This document shows positions 1 through 9,225 of a DNA stretch of 64,000 nucleotides, piece after piece. A program made the position numbers and the translations under genes. The notes beneath the pieces are model-generated. The model was not told the origin of the DNA. It did no database searches and saw only the letters and a list, made by a program, of their open reading frames with translations. Source of the stretch: Pseudomonas abietaniphila (GTDB lineage: Bacteria; Pseudomonadota; Gammaproteobacteria; Pseudomonadales; Pseudomonadaceae); the NCBI RefSeq assembly GCF_900100795.1, contig NZ_FNCO01000006.1:62001-126000 (forward strand). The letters are read 5' to 3'. The stretch's first letter is position 1. Each line of letters begins with the position of its first letter.

Positions 1-1
1 G

Positions 2-1126
2 GTGATGAATCATGCTCGCATTATCACTGACACCGCGCAGACGAAAAAAGAACTTAGACGTTGCTCAAAATGCGTGCTACCTCATACTTTCCCTTACATA
101 ATCTTTGATGTAGAAGGGGTCTGTAATTATTGCCGTGAAGCGGCTCCCTCTAATTCAGACAACCGTCAGACGCTTGAAAAAAAGCTAGAGAATTTTCGTA
201 GTATAGACGGGAGCCCTGATTGTATTGTTGCGCTCAGCGGGGGCCGCGATAGTTGCTACGGACTACATGTGGTTAAAAAAGAATTAGGACTTAACCCTAT
301 AGCGTACACATATGATTGGGCGATGGTCACGGATGAAGCAAGGCGTAATAGTGCTCGTGTTTGCAGTGAGTTGGGTGTAGAGCACATCATTCGATCCGCG
401 GATATTTTATCCAAAAGGCGAAATATCCGCCTGAACATCCAAGCTTGGATGAAAAACCCCCAGCTGGGTATGATTCCGCTATTCATGGCGGGGGACAAGC
501 AGTTTTTCCACTATGCTACGCAGGTGAGCAAACAAACTGGTGTACCGCTGGTAATCTTTTGCGGTGGTAACAATTTAGAAGTAACAAGATTTAAGACTGG
601 ATTTTGTGGAGTACAAGACCGCAGCGTCAACACGATGGTGAGCTTAGACCTACCAGGAAAGTTAAAGTTACTGGCTTATTACGCTAAAAACTTTCTGAAA
701 AACCCTGCTTATTTAAACAGATCTATTTTTGACACACTATTCGCTTTCTATTCAACATATGTGAACAGGCAAGAATTTTTATACCTATATCGATATGTAA
801 ATTGGGACGAGAAGGTCATAAATGACACACTGTCTACCCACTATGGATGGGAGAACTCAAGCGATGCGGCAAGCACGTGGCGGATTGGAGACGGTACAGC
901 TGCTTTCTATAACTACATATATCACACTGTAGCAGGTTTCTCTGAACATGATACCTTTAGAAGTAATCAAATCAGGGCTGGGCTCATTACTCGTGAGGAG
1001 GCTTTGTCCTTGGTTAAAACCGAGAACAAACCTCGTTACGCAGCAATGCAAGAGTATTCGAAACTAGTAGGCTTTAGTCTTGATGAAGCGTTAGTATCAA
1101 TAAATAATATCGAAAAATTGTATTGA
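2..1126 (+). CDS. N-acetyl sugar amidotransferase, WbpG/PseA type
   Basis: Likely converts a carboxyl or keto group on a UDP-N-acetyl sugar into an amidine or amide during O-antigen sugar synthesis. The sequence shows two CxxC pairs near the N-terminus (C21/C24 and C41/C44) and a PP-loop ATPase motif SGGRDS at about residues 79-84, as in the WbpG/PseA family (usual length about 370-380 residues; 374 here). The first codons GTG-ATG sit at the very edge of the window, so upstream sequence is needed to fix the start, although the length suggests it is essentially complete. WbpG works with HisH/HisF-like glutaminase partners, and none lies inside the window. It points towards, and is separated from, the opposing O-antigen operon. 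The exact sugar cannot be read from the sequence. Confidence 0.8.
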   Translation: MMNHARIITDTAQTKKELRRCSKCVLPHTFPYIIFDVEGVCNYCREAAPSNSDNRQTLEKKLENFRSIDGSPDCIVALSGGRDSCYGLHVVKKELGLNPIAYTYDWAMVTDEARRNSARVCSELGVEHIIRSADILSKRRNIRLNIQAWMKNPQLGMIPLFMAGDKQFFHYATQVSKQTGVPLVIFCGGNNLEVTRFKTGFCGVQDRSVNTMVSLDLPGKLKLLAYYAKNFLKNPAYLNRSIFDTLFAFYSTYVNRQEFLYLYRYVNWDEKVINDTLSTHYGWENSSDAASTWRIGDGTAAFYNYIYHTVAGFSEHDTFRSNQIRAGLITREEALSLVKTENKPRYAAMQEYSKLVGFSLDEALVSINNIEKLY

Positions 1127-1402
1127 TGTTAGATAAACGGGTATAACAGTCAAGATTCCTTACATGACTATTATGCCCTACCTCCCAACTGCCAGGATTT
1201 CGTTGGAGTATCTGCTGCTGCGAGCAATTGAAACCTTCGCACGCAAGTGAGGCCTTGTATGAGGTTTTGAATTTATTATATACCTCCGCTGGCTATCGTG
1301 AAAATTTATGTTATCTAGGTATAACCCTACAAAACGCAACTATAAATTTGAGGATACCATAAGCTGCCTTTTGGTTTTGAAAGATTTAAAGTCTGCCCCA
1401 AG

Positions 1403-1840
1403 ATGCAAGGTAAAGAAAACTATAAACGTACAAAATACATGAGCCAACTAATGAAAAAATTATCATTAACCACTCCAGCAATGCTACAGCTTTATAAGTA
1501 TATAACCATTAGCGGCCTTAGTTATGCCTGGGTGTTATCAGCAATGTACTTTTTTGTGCAAATAGCCCACTTCCCTAAACAAGTATCATTTGTGACAACC
1601 TATGCCTTAGCTTATATTTTCGAATACATAGTTAACTTGAAGTATCTATATCAAAAAAATCACAGCATTAAGACGTTAGTAAAATTCATATTGCAAATCG
1701 CTTTTTTTATCGCAATAGGTAGCATTATTTTTAAAGGTTACTGCGCAATGGAAATTCATTACTTAATCTCCACCCTTCTGACTGCCGGAACCCTACTACC
1801 GATAAGATTTATCATCCAAAAATTTGTTGTATTTCGATGA
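1403..1840 (+). CDS. GtrA-like small membrane protein
   Basis: A 145-codon reading frame with four hydrophobic segments and a C-terminal KFVVFR ending that matches the (N)(R)KFVFR tail of the GtrA family. GtrA-like proteins are thought to flip polyprenyl-linked sugars used in O-antigen or other cell-surface glycosylation. The first 12-16 residues are hydrophilic, and in-frame ATGs at 1439 and 1451 are equally possible starts because no strong ribosome binding site decides between them. Low-GC composition matches the rest of the O-antigen island. There is no adjacent GtrB-type glucosyltransferase, so the gene may be a fragment of a former gtrAB-like set. The family call is moderately sure and the substrate is unknown. 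Confidence 0.65.
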   Translation: MQGKENYKRTKYMSQLMKKLSLTTPAMLQLYKYITISGLSYAWVLSAMYFFVQIAHFPKQVSFVTTYALAYIFEYIVNLKYLYQKNHSIKTLVKFILQIAFFIAIGSIIFKGYCAMEIHYLISTLLTAGTLLPIRFIIQKFVVFR

Positions 1841-1853
1841 GTAAGGAGAGTTT

Positions 1854-1955
1854 TTGAAGCTAAAAAACTACAGCATTGAACAAGACAAAGAAACCATTCT
1901 TAATGTTCTAGGATCATTTTTGACGTTGGACGGCAGCAGCTATAATATTCCATGA
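1854..1955 (+). pseudogene. Possible 5' remnant of a truncated gene
   Basis: Directly after the GtrA-like gene there is a good ribosome binding site (AAGGAG at 1843-1848) followed by a TTG codon and 33 codons beginning KLKNYSIEQDKE. The frame runs into the end of the convergent acyltransferase and stops at 1953-1955. The charged, helix-like N-terminus with a spaced SD looks like the start of a real gene cut off where the acyltransferase sequence begins (about 1913). The parent family is not recognised. It could also be chance. Confidence 0.3.
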
Positions 1956-2906
1956 AGTGTAGGCTACCGTTAAAGAAACGGCGCAGAAAAAAGTAACCGA
2001 CAGAATACCCAACGCTGCAGATCGCCAGATAAAAAGGCTTGGAAACTTTGCATGCCCCGCATCGATCATAAACGGATGGAAGCAGTAGACGAATAAAGAG
2101 GCAGAAGAAAAATACTCCACAACGGCGTTAGGCCTAAAGCAATCTAAAACATGCCTTAGCCCATAAAACATACAAAAAGAGCCTATGACTACAGGCAAAG
2201 ACGTATACTCATACCAAGTTTGTATAGTAGCGCCTGCCTGAAGCGAAGAACTTCTGGTAATTACCGCGACGGTAAGTAAACTAATAGTCCCGACAGCCAT
2301 AGAGCCTACCAAAGCATAGTTATTTTTGGGAATATTTCCAATGTAATACCCGGCCATCGCGTAAAAGATATATGCCGCGAATGTTTCAGACCTAATAGCC
2401 CAGCTTGATAGAAATTGCGCTAGACTGCCGCCTACGATGAGTATCAGTACTAAACAGCCCGTAGCACCTGCTACAGGAGCAACGTTGGAAGGTCTAAATA
2501 TCCAAATCGTCAAGTAGACTACGGAAATTGCATAAAAGAACCAAAGATGATAAAACTGAGGTATGTACAACATCTGCCAAAAGATGCTGATAGTAATGAC
2601 TTCTCCATGTAATACACGGTAACAAATCGCTACTACACTCACACCTATGAATGATGGAAGGATTCGGCCGAATCTATGCCGGGCAAAATCTATGAAGGAT
2701 TGTGGTTTTTTCCCATAAAGTAAAAAACCTGTAAGCATGAAGAAGAATGGAACAGCTGGCCGAGATAATGAATTTATAAGATTTGCAACATTCCAGTTCA
2801 AACTGCTTGGGTTTCCATATTGCCATATTCCAGACGAATGTAATGATATGACCATGAACATGGCAAGAGTGCGAAGATTAGTACACCAGTATTCATTCTT
2901 TATCAT
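1914..2906 (-). CDS. Acyltransferase family 3 (OafA/WecH-like) membrane protein
   Basis: A polytopic membrane protein of about 330 residues with roughly ten hydrophobic segments, the SLHSSG histidine motif in the first helix, the LTGFLLYGK motif and a HLWFFY segment, all typical of membrane acyltransferase-3 proteins that O-acetylate sugars of lipopolysaccharide. The reading frame is open from 2954, but the ATG at 2906 is preceded by GGAAAA at a normal distance and begins just before the first motif, so it is preferred. It is the last gene of the - strand O-antigen run and probably decorates the polymer. Which sugar and which acyl group cannot be seen. Confidence 0.75.
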   Translation of the reverse strand: MIKNEYWCTNLRTLAMFMVISLHSSGIWQYGNPSSLNWNVANLINSLSRPAVPFFFMLTGFLLYGKKPQSFIDFARHRFGRILPSFIGVSVVAICYRVLHGEVITISIFWQMLYIPQFYHLWFFYAISVVYLTIWIFRPSNVAPVAGATGCLVLILIVGGSLAQFLSSWAIRSETFAAYIFYAMAGYYIGNIPKNNYALVGSMAVGTISLLTVAVITRSSSLQAGATIQTWYEYTSLPVVIGSFCMFYGLRHVLDCFRPNAVVEYFSSASLFVYCFHPFMIDAGHAKFPSLFIWRSAALGILSVTFFCAVSLTVAYTSWNIIAAAVQRQK

Positions 2907-2978
2907 TATTTTTCCATTCTTGATAGCAAACTTAAAAAGCGTACTTCGCGGCAAGTAGACCTTTTGTTATATAACGAT

Positions 2979-4085
2979 CTAAATCAGAGATCGATATACC
3001 TCCGAATAATCTTGAACCATCCGTTGTGCGGTAAAATGCGATTCAAATCGTTCAAGCGCACGTAGTCCCATTCGATCAACTAAATTAGGATTTTCCCACA
3101 GCTTTATCAAAGCAGATCTCAAGGCTAAAGGCGACTCAGGAGGAACAACTAGGCCAGTCTGGTTAGCAAGATTAATGTAAGTCGTCCCGGTGTTAATCTC
3201 ACAACAGATCATCGCTTTGCGGTACATAGCCGACTCTAACAAAGAAATCCCGAAGGCTTCAGATCGGAGATGAGAGGGAAATACAGTCGCATAACAAAGT
3301 AAGAGCAAGGCCACTTTGTCCACATCGGGAAGACGGCCGAGAAAATAGACGTTGTTTAAACGCAACTCAGAAGCTTGCCGCTTTAGCTTCTGTTCCTCAG
3401 GACCAGCTCCTAATATTACGATAGGAAATTCAGCGCCTGCGGCTGCAGCCAATAGCGTGTGCAGACCCTTGTAGTAACGCAGCACTCCGACGAACAAAAA
3501 AAAACGACCAGGAAAGATCGCTCGCCATTTGGACAAAATATCTTCGGTGGGGGTTGGGTATGAATCGGCGTCCAACCCAATGGGAATAATTGTGGTCTTA
3601 TCCGCATACTCGGCAAGAGTATTACTGCTCGCAAGATAGTTAGGCGAAGTTACGACTATCCGGTTCACTGATGACAGAAATTGTCGCTGTAGCGGTCTAT
3701 AGAAAAATTGTGCAGTCTTTTGACGAACAATGTCGGAATGATAGGTGACAACGGAAGGTTTATTATGCCTCACCCAAAAGTGCGCTATATCCATAAAGGG
3801 CCATGGATAATGATAGTGGACGATATCCACCTCGCGCGCTCTTTCCCTAAAGTCAGCAACTGCAGAAAACGAGATAGGGGTCGATAATGACTCGAAATCC
3901 ACTTTTGAATAAAAAGCCCGATGCCTGTCAAGCTCTCGCATACCCTCAAAAGATTTGCTGATTGCCAGAACATCGGTCTCTACTCCGAATTGAGCCGCCC
4001 CTCGAGCAATCTGATAAATTACTTGCTCAATTCCGCCAAATGAATCAGGAAAATAGGTTTTGAAAAAATGAAGGACTTTCATCAA
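2979..4085 (-). CDS. Glycosyltransferase family 4
   Basis: A 368-residue GT-B fold glycosyltransferase. The N-terminal half carries a GGIEQVIYQ acceptor-loop motif (about residues 17-25). The C-terminal half has the nucleotide-sugar region FVGVLRYYKGLHTLL and the EAFGISLLESA motif, the EX7E catalytic pair of GT4 enzymes. It resembles WbpY/WbpZ-type transferases of ABC-exported O-polysaccharides. It starts inside the stop codon of the upstream GT2 (4-base ATGA overlap at 4082-4085), so the two are probably translationally coupled. With gmd and fcl just upstream, a GDP-fucose or GDP-mannose donor is plausible but not shown. Confidence 0.8.
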   Translation of the reverse strand: MMKVLHFFKTYFPDSFGGIEQVIYQIARGAAQFGVETDVLAISKSFEGMRELDRHRAFYSKVDFESLSTPISFSAVADFRERAREVDIVHYHYPWPFMDIAHFWVRHNKPSVVTYHSDIVRQKTAQFFYRPLQRQFLSSVNRIVVTSPNYLASSNTLAEYADKTTIIPIGLDADSYPTPTEDILSKWRAIFPGRFFLFVGVLRYYKGLHTLLAAAAGAEFPIVILGAGPEEQKLKRQASELRLNNVYFLGRLPDVDKVALLLLCYATVFPSHLRSEAFGISLLESAMYRKAMICCEINTGTTYINLANQTGLVVPPESPLALRSALIKLWENPNLVDRMGLRALERFESHFTAQRMVQDYSEVYRSLI

Positions 4086-4837
4086 TCCCTCTCTAATCGA
4101 TTGATAAAGGCTTTAAACCAAACAGCATAAGGCTGATATAACCACCATTTCAATGGAACGGAACCGTAATACTTTCGAACGACCGCCATTGCTTCTCGAT
4201 AGTGCTCGGTACGCTTTGTACTGGTCTTGGTTTCACGATGCTCGCGATTTACTGCCACGAATTCGTCTAGAAAAAGTAGGTTACCCCCGATTTTAAACAG
4301 TTTCCACCACAGATCGTAGTCCATTGCCATATGGCACTCGGGGTCAAGTCCATGGACCGACTCCCACGCTGACCTACGGATCAAAGTAGCAGGCTGCGAA
4401 ACGAAGCAACGCCTCGCCAACCTATGATCACTAAAGCTCTCGACCCATACCGGGCTTTTCTTACCGTCCCGCTCCCTAATATTCCAAGCACGACCATAGA
4501 CGGCCGGCGCCCCGGAAGATTTAAGAGCCGCCACTAAGCTTTGAAGACCAGACTCTAGAAAATAGTCGTCACTATTTAACCAACAGATGTACGGTGCTGA
4601 ACCTTTAGCAATGCACTCATTGATCGCTGCAGCCTGCCCTGAGTCAGCGTGACTACGCCAACCCGACAACTGCGACTCCCATCTTTGTATGACGTCGACG
4701 GAGCCGTCTGTCGACCCTCCGTCGGCGACAAAGACCTCAACAGGAACATCGCTGGAAAAAATAGACGCCAAGGCCTGATTTAAATACTGCCCTTGATTAT
4801 ATGAGGGAACAGCTACGGTCACTAACGGAGCGGACAA
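4082..4837 (-). CDS. Glycosyltransferase family 2
   Basis: A 251-residue GT-A fold enzyme. It shows VTVAVPSYNQGQYL at the N-terminus, a VADGGSTDGS segment, the DXD-type metal motif NSDDY at about residues 88-92, and DYDLWWKL further on, all of the WcaA/GT2 class. It would transfer one sugar from a nucleotide-sugar onto the growing lipid-linked O-unit in the cytoplasm. It lies between fcl (2-base gap) and a GT4 gene (4-base overlap). The ribosome binding site is weak, consistent with coupling to fcl. Donor and linkage are not predictable from the sequence. Confidence 0.8.
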   Translation of the reverse strand: MSAPLVTVAVPSYNQGQYLNQALASIFSSDVPVEVFVADGGSTDGSVDVIQRWESQLSGWRSHADSGQAAAINECIAKGSAPYICWLNSDDYFLESGLQSLVAALKSSGAPAVYGRAWNIRERDGKKSPVWVESFSDHRLARRCFVSQPATLIRRSAWESVHGLDPECHMAMDYDLWWKLFKIGGNLLFLDEFVAVNREHRETKTSTKRTEHYREAMAVVRKYYGSVPLKWWLYQPYAVWFKAFINRLERD

Positions 4838-4839
4838 AT

Positions 4840-5799
4840 CTACTGTCTCCCACTCATCATAAAATCAATATAAGCCGTCGAAATTCCATCTTTCAACCCA
4901 ACTCTGGGTGCCCACCCCATAGCACTTAGCCGTGTAACATCCATCAACTTTCGCGGCGTTCCATCGGGTTTGGTAAGATCAAAATTTATGCCACCCTCAT
5001 AACCCACGACTTCAGCGACAATCTGCGCCAGCTCAAGAATAGTTTGATCCTGTCCGCAACCAACATTTATGTGAGAAAGTGTCGGTTCAGTAACAGCATT
5101 ATAGCTACCAAGTTCCAGTTCCATCACGTGAACGGATGCCGCAGCCATGTCATCTACATAAAGAAATTCACGGCGTGGCGATCCCGTGCCCCATATCGCC
5201 ACCGATGGACTTCCCTTGAGTTTAGCTTCATGGAACCGTCTAATAAGGCCTGGGATAACGTGACTATTTTCCGCGTGATAATTATCACCGGGACCATATA
5301 AGTTTGTCGGCATCACACTTCTAAAGTCTGTGCCGTATTGACGGTTATAAGATTCACAAAGCTTGATGCCAGCAATTTTCGCAATTGCATACGGTTCGTT
5401 AGTTTGTTCAAGCTCACCCGTCAAAAGTTCATTTTCACGCATGGGTTGTTTTGCAAGGCGCGGATAGATGCAACTCGATCCCAAAAACAGTAGTTTATTG
5501 ACACCCGCACGCCATGCCTCATGAATAACATTTGCTTCAATCATCAGATTTTCATAAATAAAATCAGCAGGGTATGTGTTATTTGCATGAATACCACCAA
5601 CTTTAGCTGCAGCTAAATAAACCTGGTCCGGTCGCTCTGATTCAAAAAAAGCGCGGACATCAGCCTGGCAGCAGAGGTCCAGTTCGGTTCGATCCCTTGT
5701 CACAATATTCGTTCGGCCACGTCGCGCAAGCTCTCGCAGAATGGCAGAGCCTACCATTCCGCGATGCCCAGCCACATAAACCTTAGGGTTATACGGCAT
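4840..5799 (-). CDS. fcl: GDP-L-fucose synthase (epimerase/reductase)
   Basis: Converts GDP-4-keto-6-deoxy-mannose, the product of Gmd, to GDP-L-fucose by 3,5-epimerisation and NADPH reduction. The sequence starts with the NADP-binding GHRGMVGSA motif, has the GSSCIYPR segment with the active-site serine, and a YAIAKIAG motif giving the YxxxK tyrosine/lysine pair of the extended SDR family. At 319 residues it is the normal length for WcaG/Fcl. It follows gmd by 8 bases, so the two form the donor-sugar module of the cluster and imply fucose in the polysaccharide. A C3-epimerase variant making a related 6-deoxy sugar is a weaker alternative. Confidence 0.92.
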   Translation of the reverse strand: MPYNPKVYVAGHRGMVGSAILRELARRGRTNIVTRDRTELDLCCQADVRAFFESERPDQVYLAAAKVGGIHANNTYPADFIYENLMIEANVIHEAWRAGVNKLLFLGSSCIYPRLAKQPMRENELLTGELEQTNEPYAIAKIAGIKLCESYNRQYGTDFRSVMPTNLYGPGDNYHAENSHVIPGLIRRFHEAKLKGSPSVAIWGTGSPRREFLYVDDMAAASVHVMELELGSYNAVTEPTLSHINVGCGQDQTILELAQIVAEVVGYEGGINFDLTKPDGTPRKLMDVTRLSAMGWAPRVGLKDGISTAYIDFMMSGRQ

Positions 5800-5807
5800 G
5801 AATTTGA

Positions 5808-6890
5808 TTACTCGTGATAATTGAATGCGTTAAAACCATGACTCTTAACAAGCTCATCCCGCTGAGCCGATTTCAGGTCTTCACGGACCATCTCTGCAAC
5901 CAACTCTGCAAAGGTAGTCTTCGGCGTCCAACCGAGCTTGTTTTTGGCATTAGACGGGTCACCCAATAATGTTTCAACTTCTGCGGGGCGGAAGTAACGA
6001 GGGTCAACAGAAACGATGCAGTTACCATCGGCATCGTAACCCTTCTCGTCGACATCATTACCCCTCCAGGTAATCTCGATTCCAAGTTCCTTTGCCGCTG
6101 CGTCGACAAAGTCCCGAACGCTGTATTGGACACCGGTTGCAATGACGAAATCTTCAGCGACCTCTTGCTGCAGCATCAGCCATTGCATTTCTACGTAGTC
6201 ACGGGCGTGCCCCCAATCGCGCTTCGCGTTCAGGTTTCCCAGGAACAAGCAGTCCTGAAGACCCAATTTGATACGTGCCAGCGCGCGGGTGATTTTCCTA
6301 GTGACAAAGGTTTCACCACGGATAGGCGACTCGTGATTAAACAAAATGCCATTGCAGGCATACATTCCATATGCTTCGCGGTAGTTGACCGTAATCCAGT
6401 AAGCGTAGAGCTTAGCGACAGCATAGGGGCTGCGTGGATAGAAAGGCGTGGTCTCACGCTGCGGGGTTTCCTGAACGAGACCGTACAGTTCAGAAGTCGA
6501 CGCCTGATAAAACTTAGTCTTTTTTTCCAGGCCGAGAATGCGAATGGCCTCAAGAATACGCAAGGCGCCCAAGGCATCCGAGTTAGCAGTATATTCAGGC
6601 TCTTCAAAGCTTACCGCTACATGAGACTGAGCGGCAAGGTTATAGATCTCGTCAGGTTGTACCTGTTGGATGATCCGAATAAGGCTGGTAGAATCGGTCA
6701 AGTCACCGTGGTGCAAAATGAAATTGCGACCTTCCACATGCGGATCCTGATAAAGGTGATCGATCCGATCAGTGTTAAAAAGAGACGTGCGTCTCTTGAT
6801 ACCGTGCACTTCATACCCTTTACTCAGAAGCAGTTCAGCGAGATAGGCCCCATCCTGACCAGTGACGCCGGTGATAAGTGCAACTTTCAT
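5808..6890 (-). CDS. gmd: GDP-mannose 4,6-dehydratase
   Basis: Makes GDP-4-keto-6-deoxy-D-mannose, the branch point to GDP-fucose and GDP-rhamnose. The protein opens with [18 protein letters not shown], the Gmd NADP-binding site, and has STSELYG and [12 protein letters not shown] (YxxxK) with the RDWGHARDY motif near residue 220. The frame is open from 6902, but the ATG at 6890 is preceded by GGAG at seven bases and gives the standard 360-residue protein beginning MKVALITG. It lies between a GT2 gene and fcl. No rmd-like gene is adjacent, which favours L-fucose over D-rhamnose. Confidence 0.95.
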   Translation of the reverse strand: MKVALITGVTGQDGAYLAELLLSKGYEVHGIKRRTSLFNTDRIDHLYQDPHVEGRNFILHHGDLTDSTSLIRIIQQVQPDEIYNLAAQSHVAVSFEEPEYTANSDALGALRILEAIRILGLEKKTKFYQASTSELYGLVQETPQRETTPFYPRSPYAVAKLYAYWITVNYREAYGMYACNGILFNHESPIRGETFVTRKITRALARIKLGLQDCLFLGNLNAKRDWGHARDYVEMQWLMLQQEVAEDFVIATGVQYSVRDFVDAAAKELGIEITWRGNDVDEKGYDADGNCIVSVDPRYFRPAEVETLLGDPSNAKNKLGWTPKTTFAELVAEMVREDLKSAQRDELVKSHGFNAFNYHE

Positions 6891-6920
6891 TTTAATCTCC
6901 ATACCGTTATTACTTCCCGA

Positions 6921-7823
6921 TCAGCGTAAACCGCCGTTTCGGGTCGAATAGATGTGCTTGAGCAAAAAAAGACAATGCCTGATAGGCATAAAAGCCTTGC
7001 CAAATGCTCGGGGCGCGTACCGATTACGAATTATTCGCATCTCGTGAACGCCGATCTTTTGATAGTGGCTGCTTGTCTTTTGAGCAGCGTGAACCCGAAA
7101 ACCTCCGAGAAAATCTGGCAAGTGAACAAATCTGGCATCAGCTTCAGCGAATCGCAAAAGCAAGTCCCAATCCATAGCGAATGCTAGTTTATCATCAACC
7201 CTTCCCCCCGCGCGACTCCAGAGTGACCTGCGCCAAAACAGGGTTTCCTGCGGAACATAATCCACGCGACGCAATAACTCGCCGTCATGATAAGGAAGCA
7301 CCCATTCCCCAACCAGCGCATCCGTCTCGTCGATGATTAGACGATTACCGTACAGGACGTCGACCTCAGGGTGATCCGCAAAAAAACGTCCCACGCGATC
7401 AAGAGTTCCTGGCATTAAAACGTCATCAGAATTGAGATAGCACATGATCTCACCAGCAGTCTTCTCAAACCCGCGGTTGATCGCATCAGCCTGGCCACCG
7501 TCACGTTCGCGAAAATAGCGTACAGACCGTGATTTGATCGACCGCATTACAGCATCAGTATTATCAGCGGAGCAATTATCCTGAACGATCATCTCCAAGT
7601 TTGAATAACCCTGATCCAAGACGCTCCGCACTGTGCGCTCGATAAATTGCCCTTGATTATAGGAGGGTGTCACGATAGAGATTGAAGGCAACTCTAGAAC
7701 AGAGGTACCTGAGACTGAAGGAACCGCTAAGTTATAGGAGCGCGGAGCATGTTGGAACAGCACTCCCAGCTTTATACCTAGAAGTGCTCTTAACTTACTT
7801 CCGGAAAAAAACTCTTGCGACAT
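6921..7823 (-). CDS. Glycosyltransferase family 2
   Basis: A 300-residue GT2 enzyme with an unusual extension of about 45 residues ahead of the core. The core starts ISIVTPSYNQGQFIERT, continues with QDNCSADNTD and the metal-binding NSDDVL motif (about residues 131-136), and has an AMDWDLLLRF segment characteristic of the WcaA-like subgroup. The extension is not strongly hydrophobic and could mediate membrane or partner contact. It lies just downstream of wzt and upstream of gmd. The arrangement suggests it adds a sugar to the O-unit before export. The donor is unknown. Confidence 0.8.
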   Translation of the reverse strand: MSQEFFSGSKLRALLGIKLGVLFQHAPRSYNLAVPSVSGTSVLELPSISIVTPSYNQGQFIERTVRSVLDQGYSNLEMIVQDNCSADNTDAVMRSIKSRSVRYFRERDGGQADAINRGFEKTAGEIMCYLNSDDVLMPGTLDRVGRFFADHPEVDVLYGNRLIIDETDALVGEWVLPYHDGELLRRVDYVPQETLFWRRSLWSRAGGRVDDKLAFAMDWDLLLRFAEADARFVHLPDFLGGFRVHAAQKTSSHYQKIGVHEMRIIRNRYAPRAFGKAFMPIRHCLFLLKHIYSTRNGGLR

Positions 7824-7839
7824 AACGAATTCCCTTCGA

Positions 7840-9225
7840 TCAACTAGCTATACTGACTTTTGCAGACGAGTTAACACTTGCAACGCCGTAAAATGGCTGC
7901 GCAGCAAATCCCAAGTGTCCCACCGGGACGATCGAGAAACTCGCCACTCCAGTCAAAACACAATGTCGAGCCGAAGCAGACTCTATCTCGGCCATCGTCG
8001 AACTGGATATTTTGTCTTGCAAAGTAGTCGGCCAAGTAGCGAATCCAATGTCAAGAAGATACTCGCCTGCAGAGAAATCTAGAGGAATTTCAAAAACACT
8101 ACGAATTACTTGTCCTTTGCTGATACGACGCGGAACGTCGGCGCCACACTGTCCCGAGTTACGTCCATGTATCACAACACCTCTGTCGGTCCGGATAACG
8201 AAACCTGCTACGGGTGTTTCAAGATCAGCTTCGCATACGAATTCAGCATAAAGCCTAAGAACATCAAACTGATGGAATACTTGACGATATGCCCCTTCAC
8301 GGTCAGTTAACGCAATTCGAGTACATCTTATTAGTCCATCCCCTGTCTGCTCGCGAGACGAAGTATCTATCTCAATATCGACCGGCCAAATAATGGCATT
8401 ATTGTCATTGCTCGCAACATTATCTTCATCAACCATGTTAGCTGCAGCGCTGTTTAGACGAGCCGCATCTTCATTGATCATCTTTCGAGCATTGACATGC
8501 CCGAGCGCATAGTAACGATTGATTGCTTCCGTTGCCTCACCTACGAAGACGGGCACGCCGCGGTTCAGTAGAAGAACCTCGTCACAGTAGTGCATAACGT
8601 CATCCATACTGTGAGTTACCAATATAACCGTACACCCCTTATCACGCAATCGTTCCAAACGCTCGTAGCACTTCAAGCGGAAGAAAATATCACCAACTGC
8701 CAACGCTTCATCTACGATCAATACATCCGGATCAATACAGGCTTGAACGGCAAAAGCTAGGCGTACAAACATACCACTGGAATAAGATTTTACCGGATTA
8801 TCCATAAATTGCCCAATATCAGCAAACTCTTCTATTTCCGGAAATACCTTATCAAACTGTTTACCAGAGATGCCCAATATCTGAGCATTAAGCCTCGCAT
8901 TTTCGCGCCCTGTGAATTCAGGATTAAAACCAGCACCCAACTCTAACAGAGCCGCAATACGTCCCTTTACTTTTACGTTGCCAGTCGTTGGACGAATAAT
9001 ACCGCAGATAATCTGCAACAACGTGGACTTACCACTACCGTTCTGTCCAATTATTCCGAAAAAACGGCCACGTTTGATATTGACGGATAAAGGTTGAAGC
9101 GCCTGAAAGAACTCCTGCTTCTTACCAGTCGAAAAGAGCAATCCTTTTACACGCTGCATAGGGCTGCGAAACAGCTCGTAACGTTTGGAGACATTATCGA
9201 TCGAAATAACAATTTCAGAGGACAT
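7840..9225 (-). CDS. wzt: O-polysaccharide ABC exporter ATPase with carbohydrate-binding C-terminus
   Basis: ATPase half of the ABC transporter that moves finished undecaprenyl-linked O-polysaccharide across the inner membrane. Walker A GQNGSGKST is at about residues 60-68, the signature YSSGM near 148-152, Walker B LIVDEA near 169-174, and a THSMDD switch histidine follows. After about residue 270 there is a beta-rich extension like the Wzt carbohydrate-binding domain that reads the terminal modification of the polymer. The frame is open further upstream (to 9303), but the ATG at 9225 overlaps the end of wzm by 11 bases and starts right before the ABC core, giving 461 residues. Confidence 0.92.
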   Translation of the reverse strand: MSSEIVISIDNVSKRYELFRSPMQRVKGLLFSTGKKQEFFQALQPLSVNIKRGRFFGIIGQNGSGKSTLLQIICGIIRPTTGNVKVKGRIAALLELGAGFNPEFTGRENARLNAQILGISGKQFDKVFPEIEEFADIGQFMDNPVKSYSSGMFVRLAFAVQACIDPDVLIVDEALAVGDIFFRLKCYERLERLRDKGCTVILVTHSMDDVMHYCDEVLLLNRGVPVFVGEATEAINRYYALGHVNARKMINEDAARLNSAAANMVDEDNVASNDNNAIIWPVDIEIDTSSREQTGDGLIRCTRIALTDREGAYRQVFHQFDVLRLYAEFVCEADLETPVAGFVIRTDRGVVIHGRNSGQCGADVPRRISKGQVIRSVFEIPLDFSAGEYLLDIGFATWPTTLQDKISSSTMAEIESASARHCVLTGVASFSIVPVGHLGFAAQPFYGVASVNSSAKVSIAS

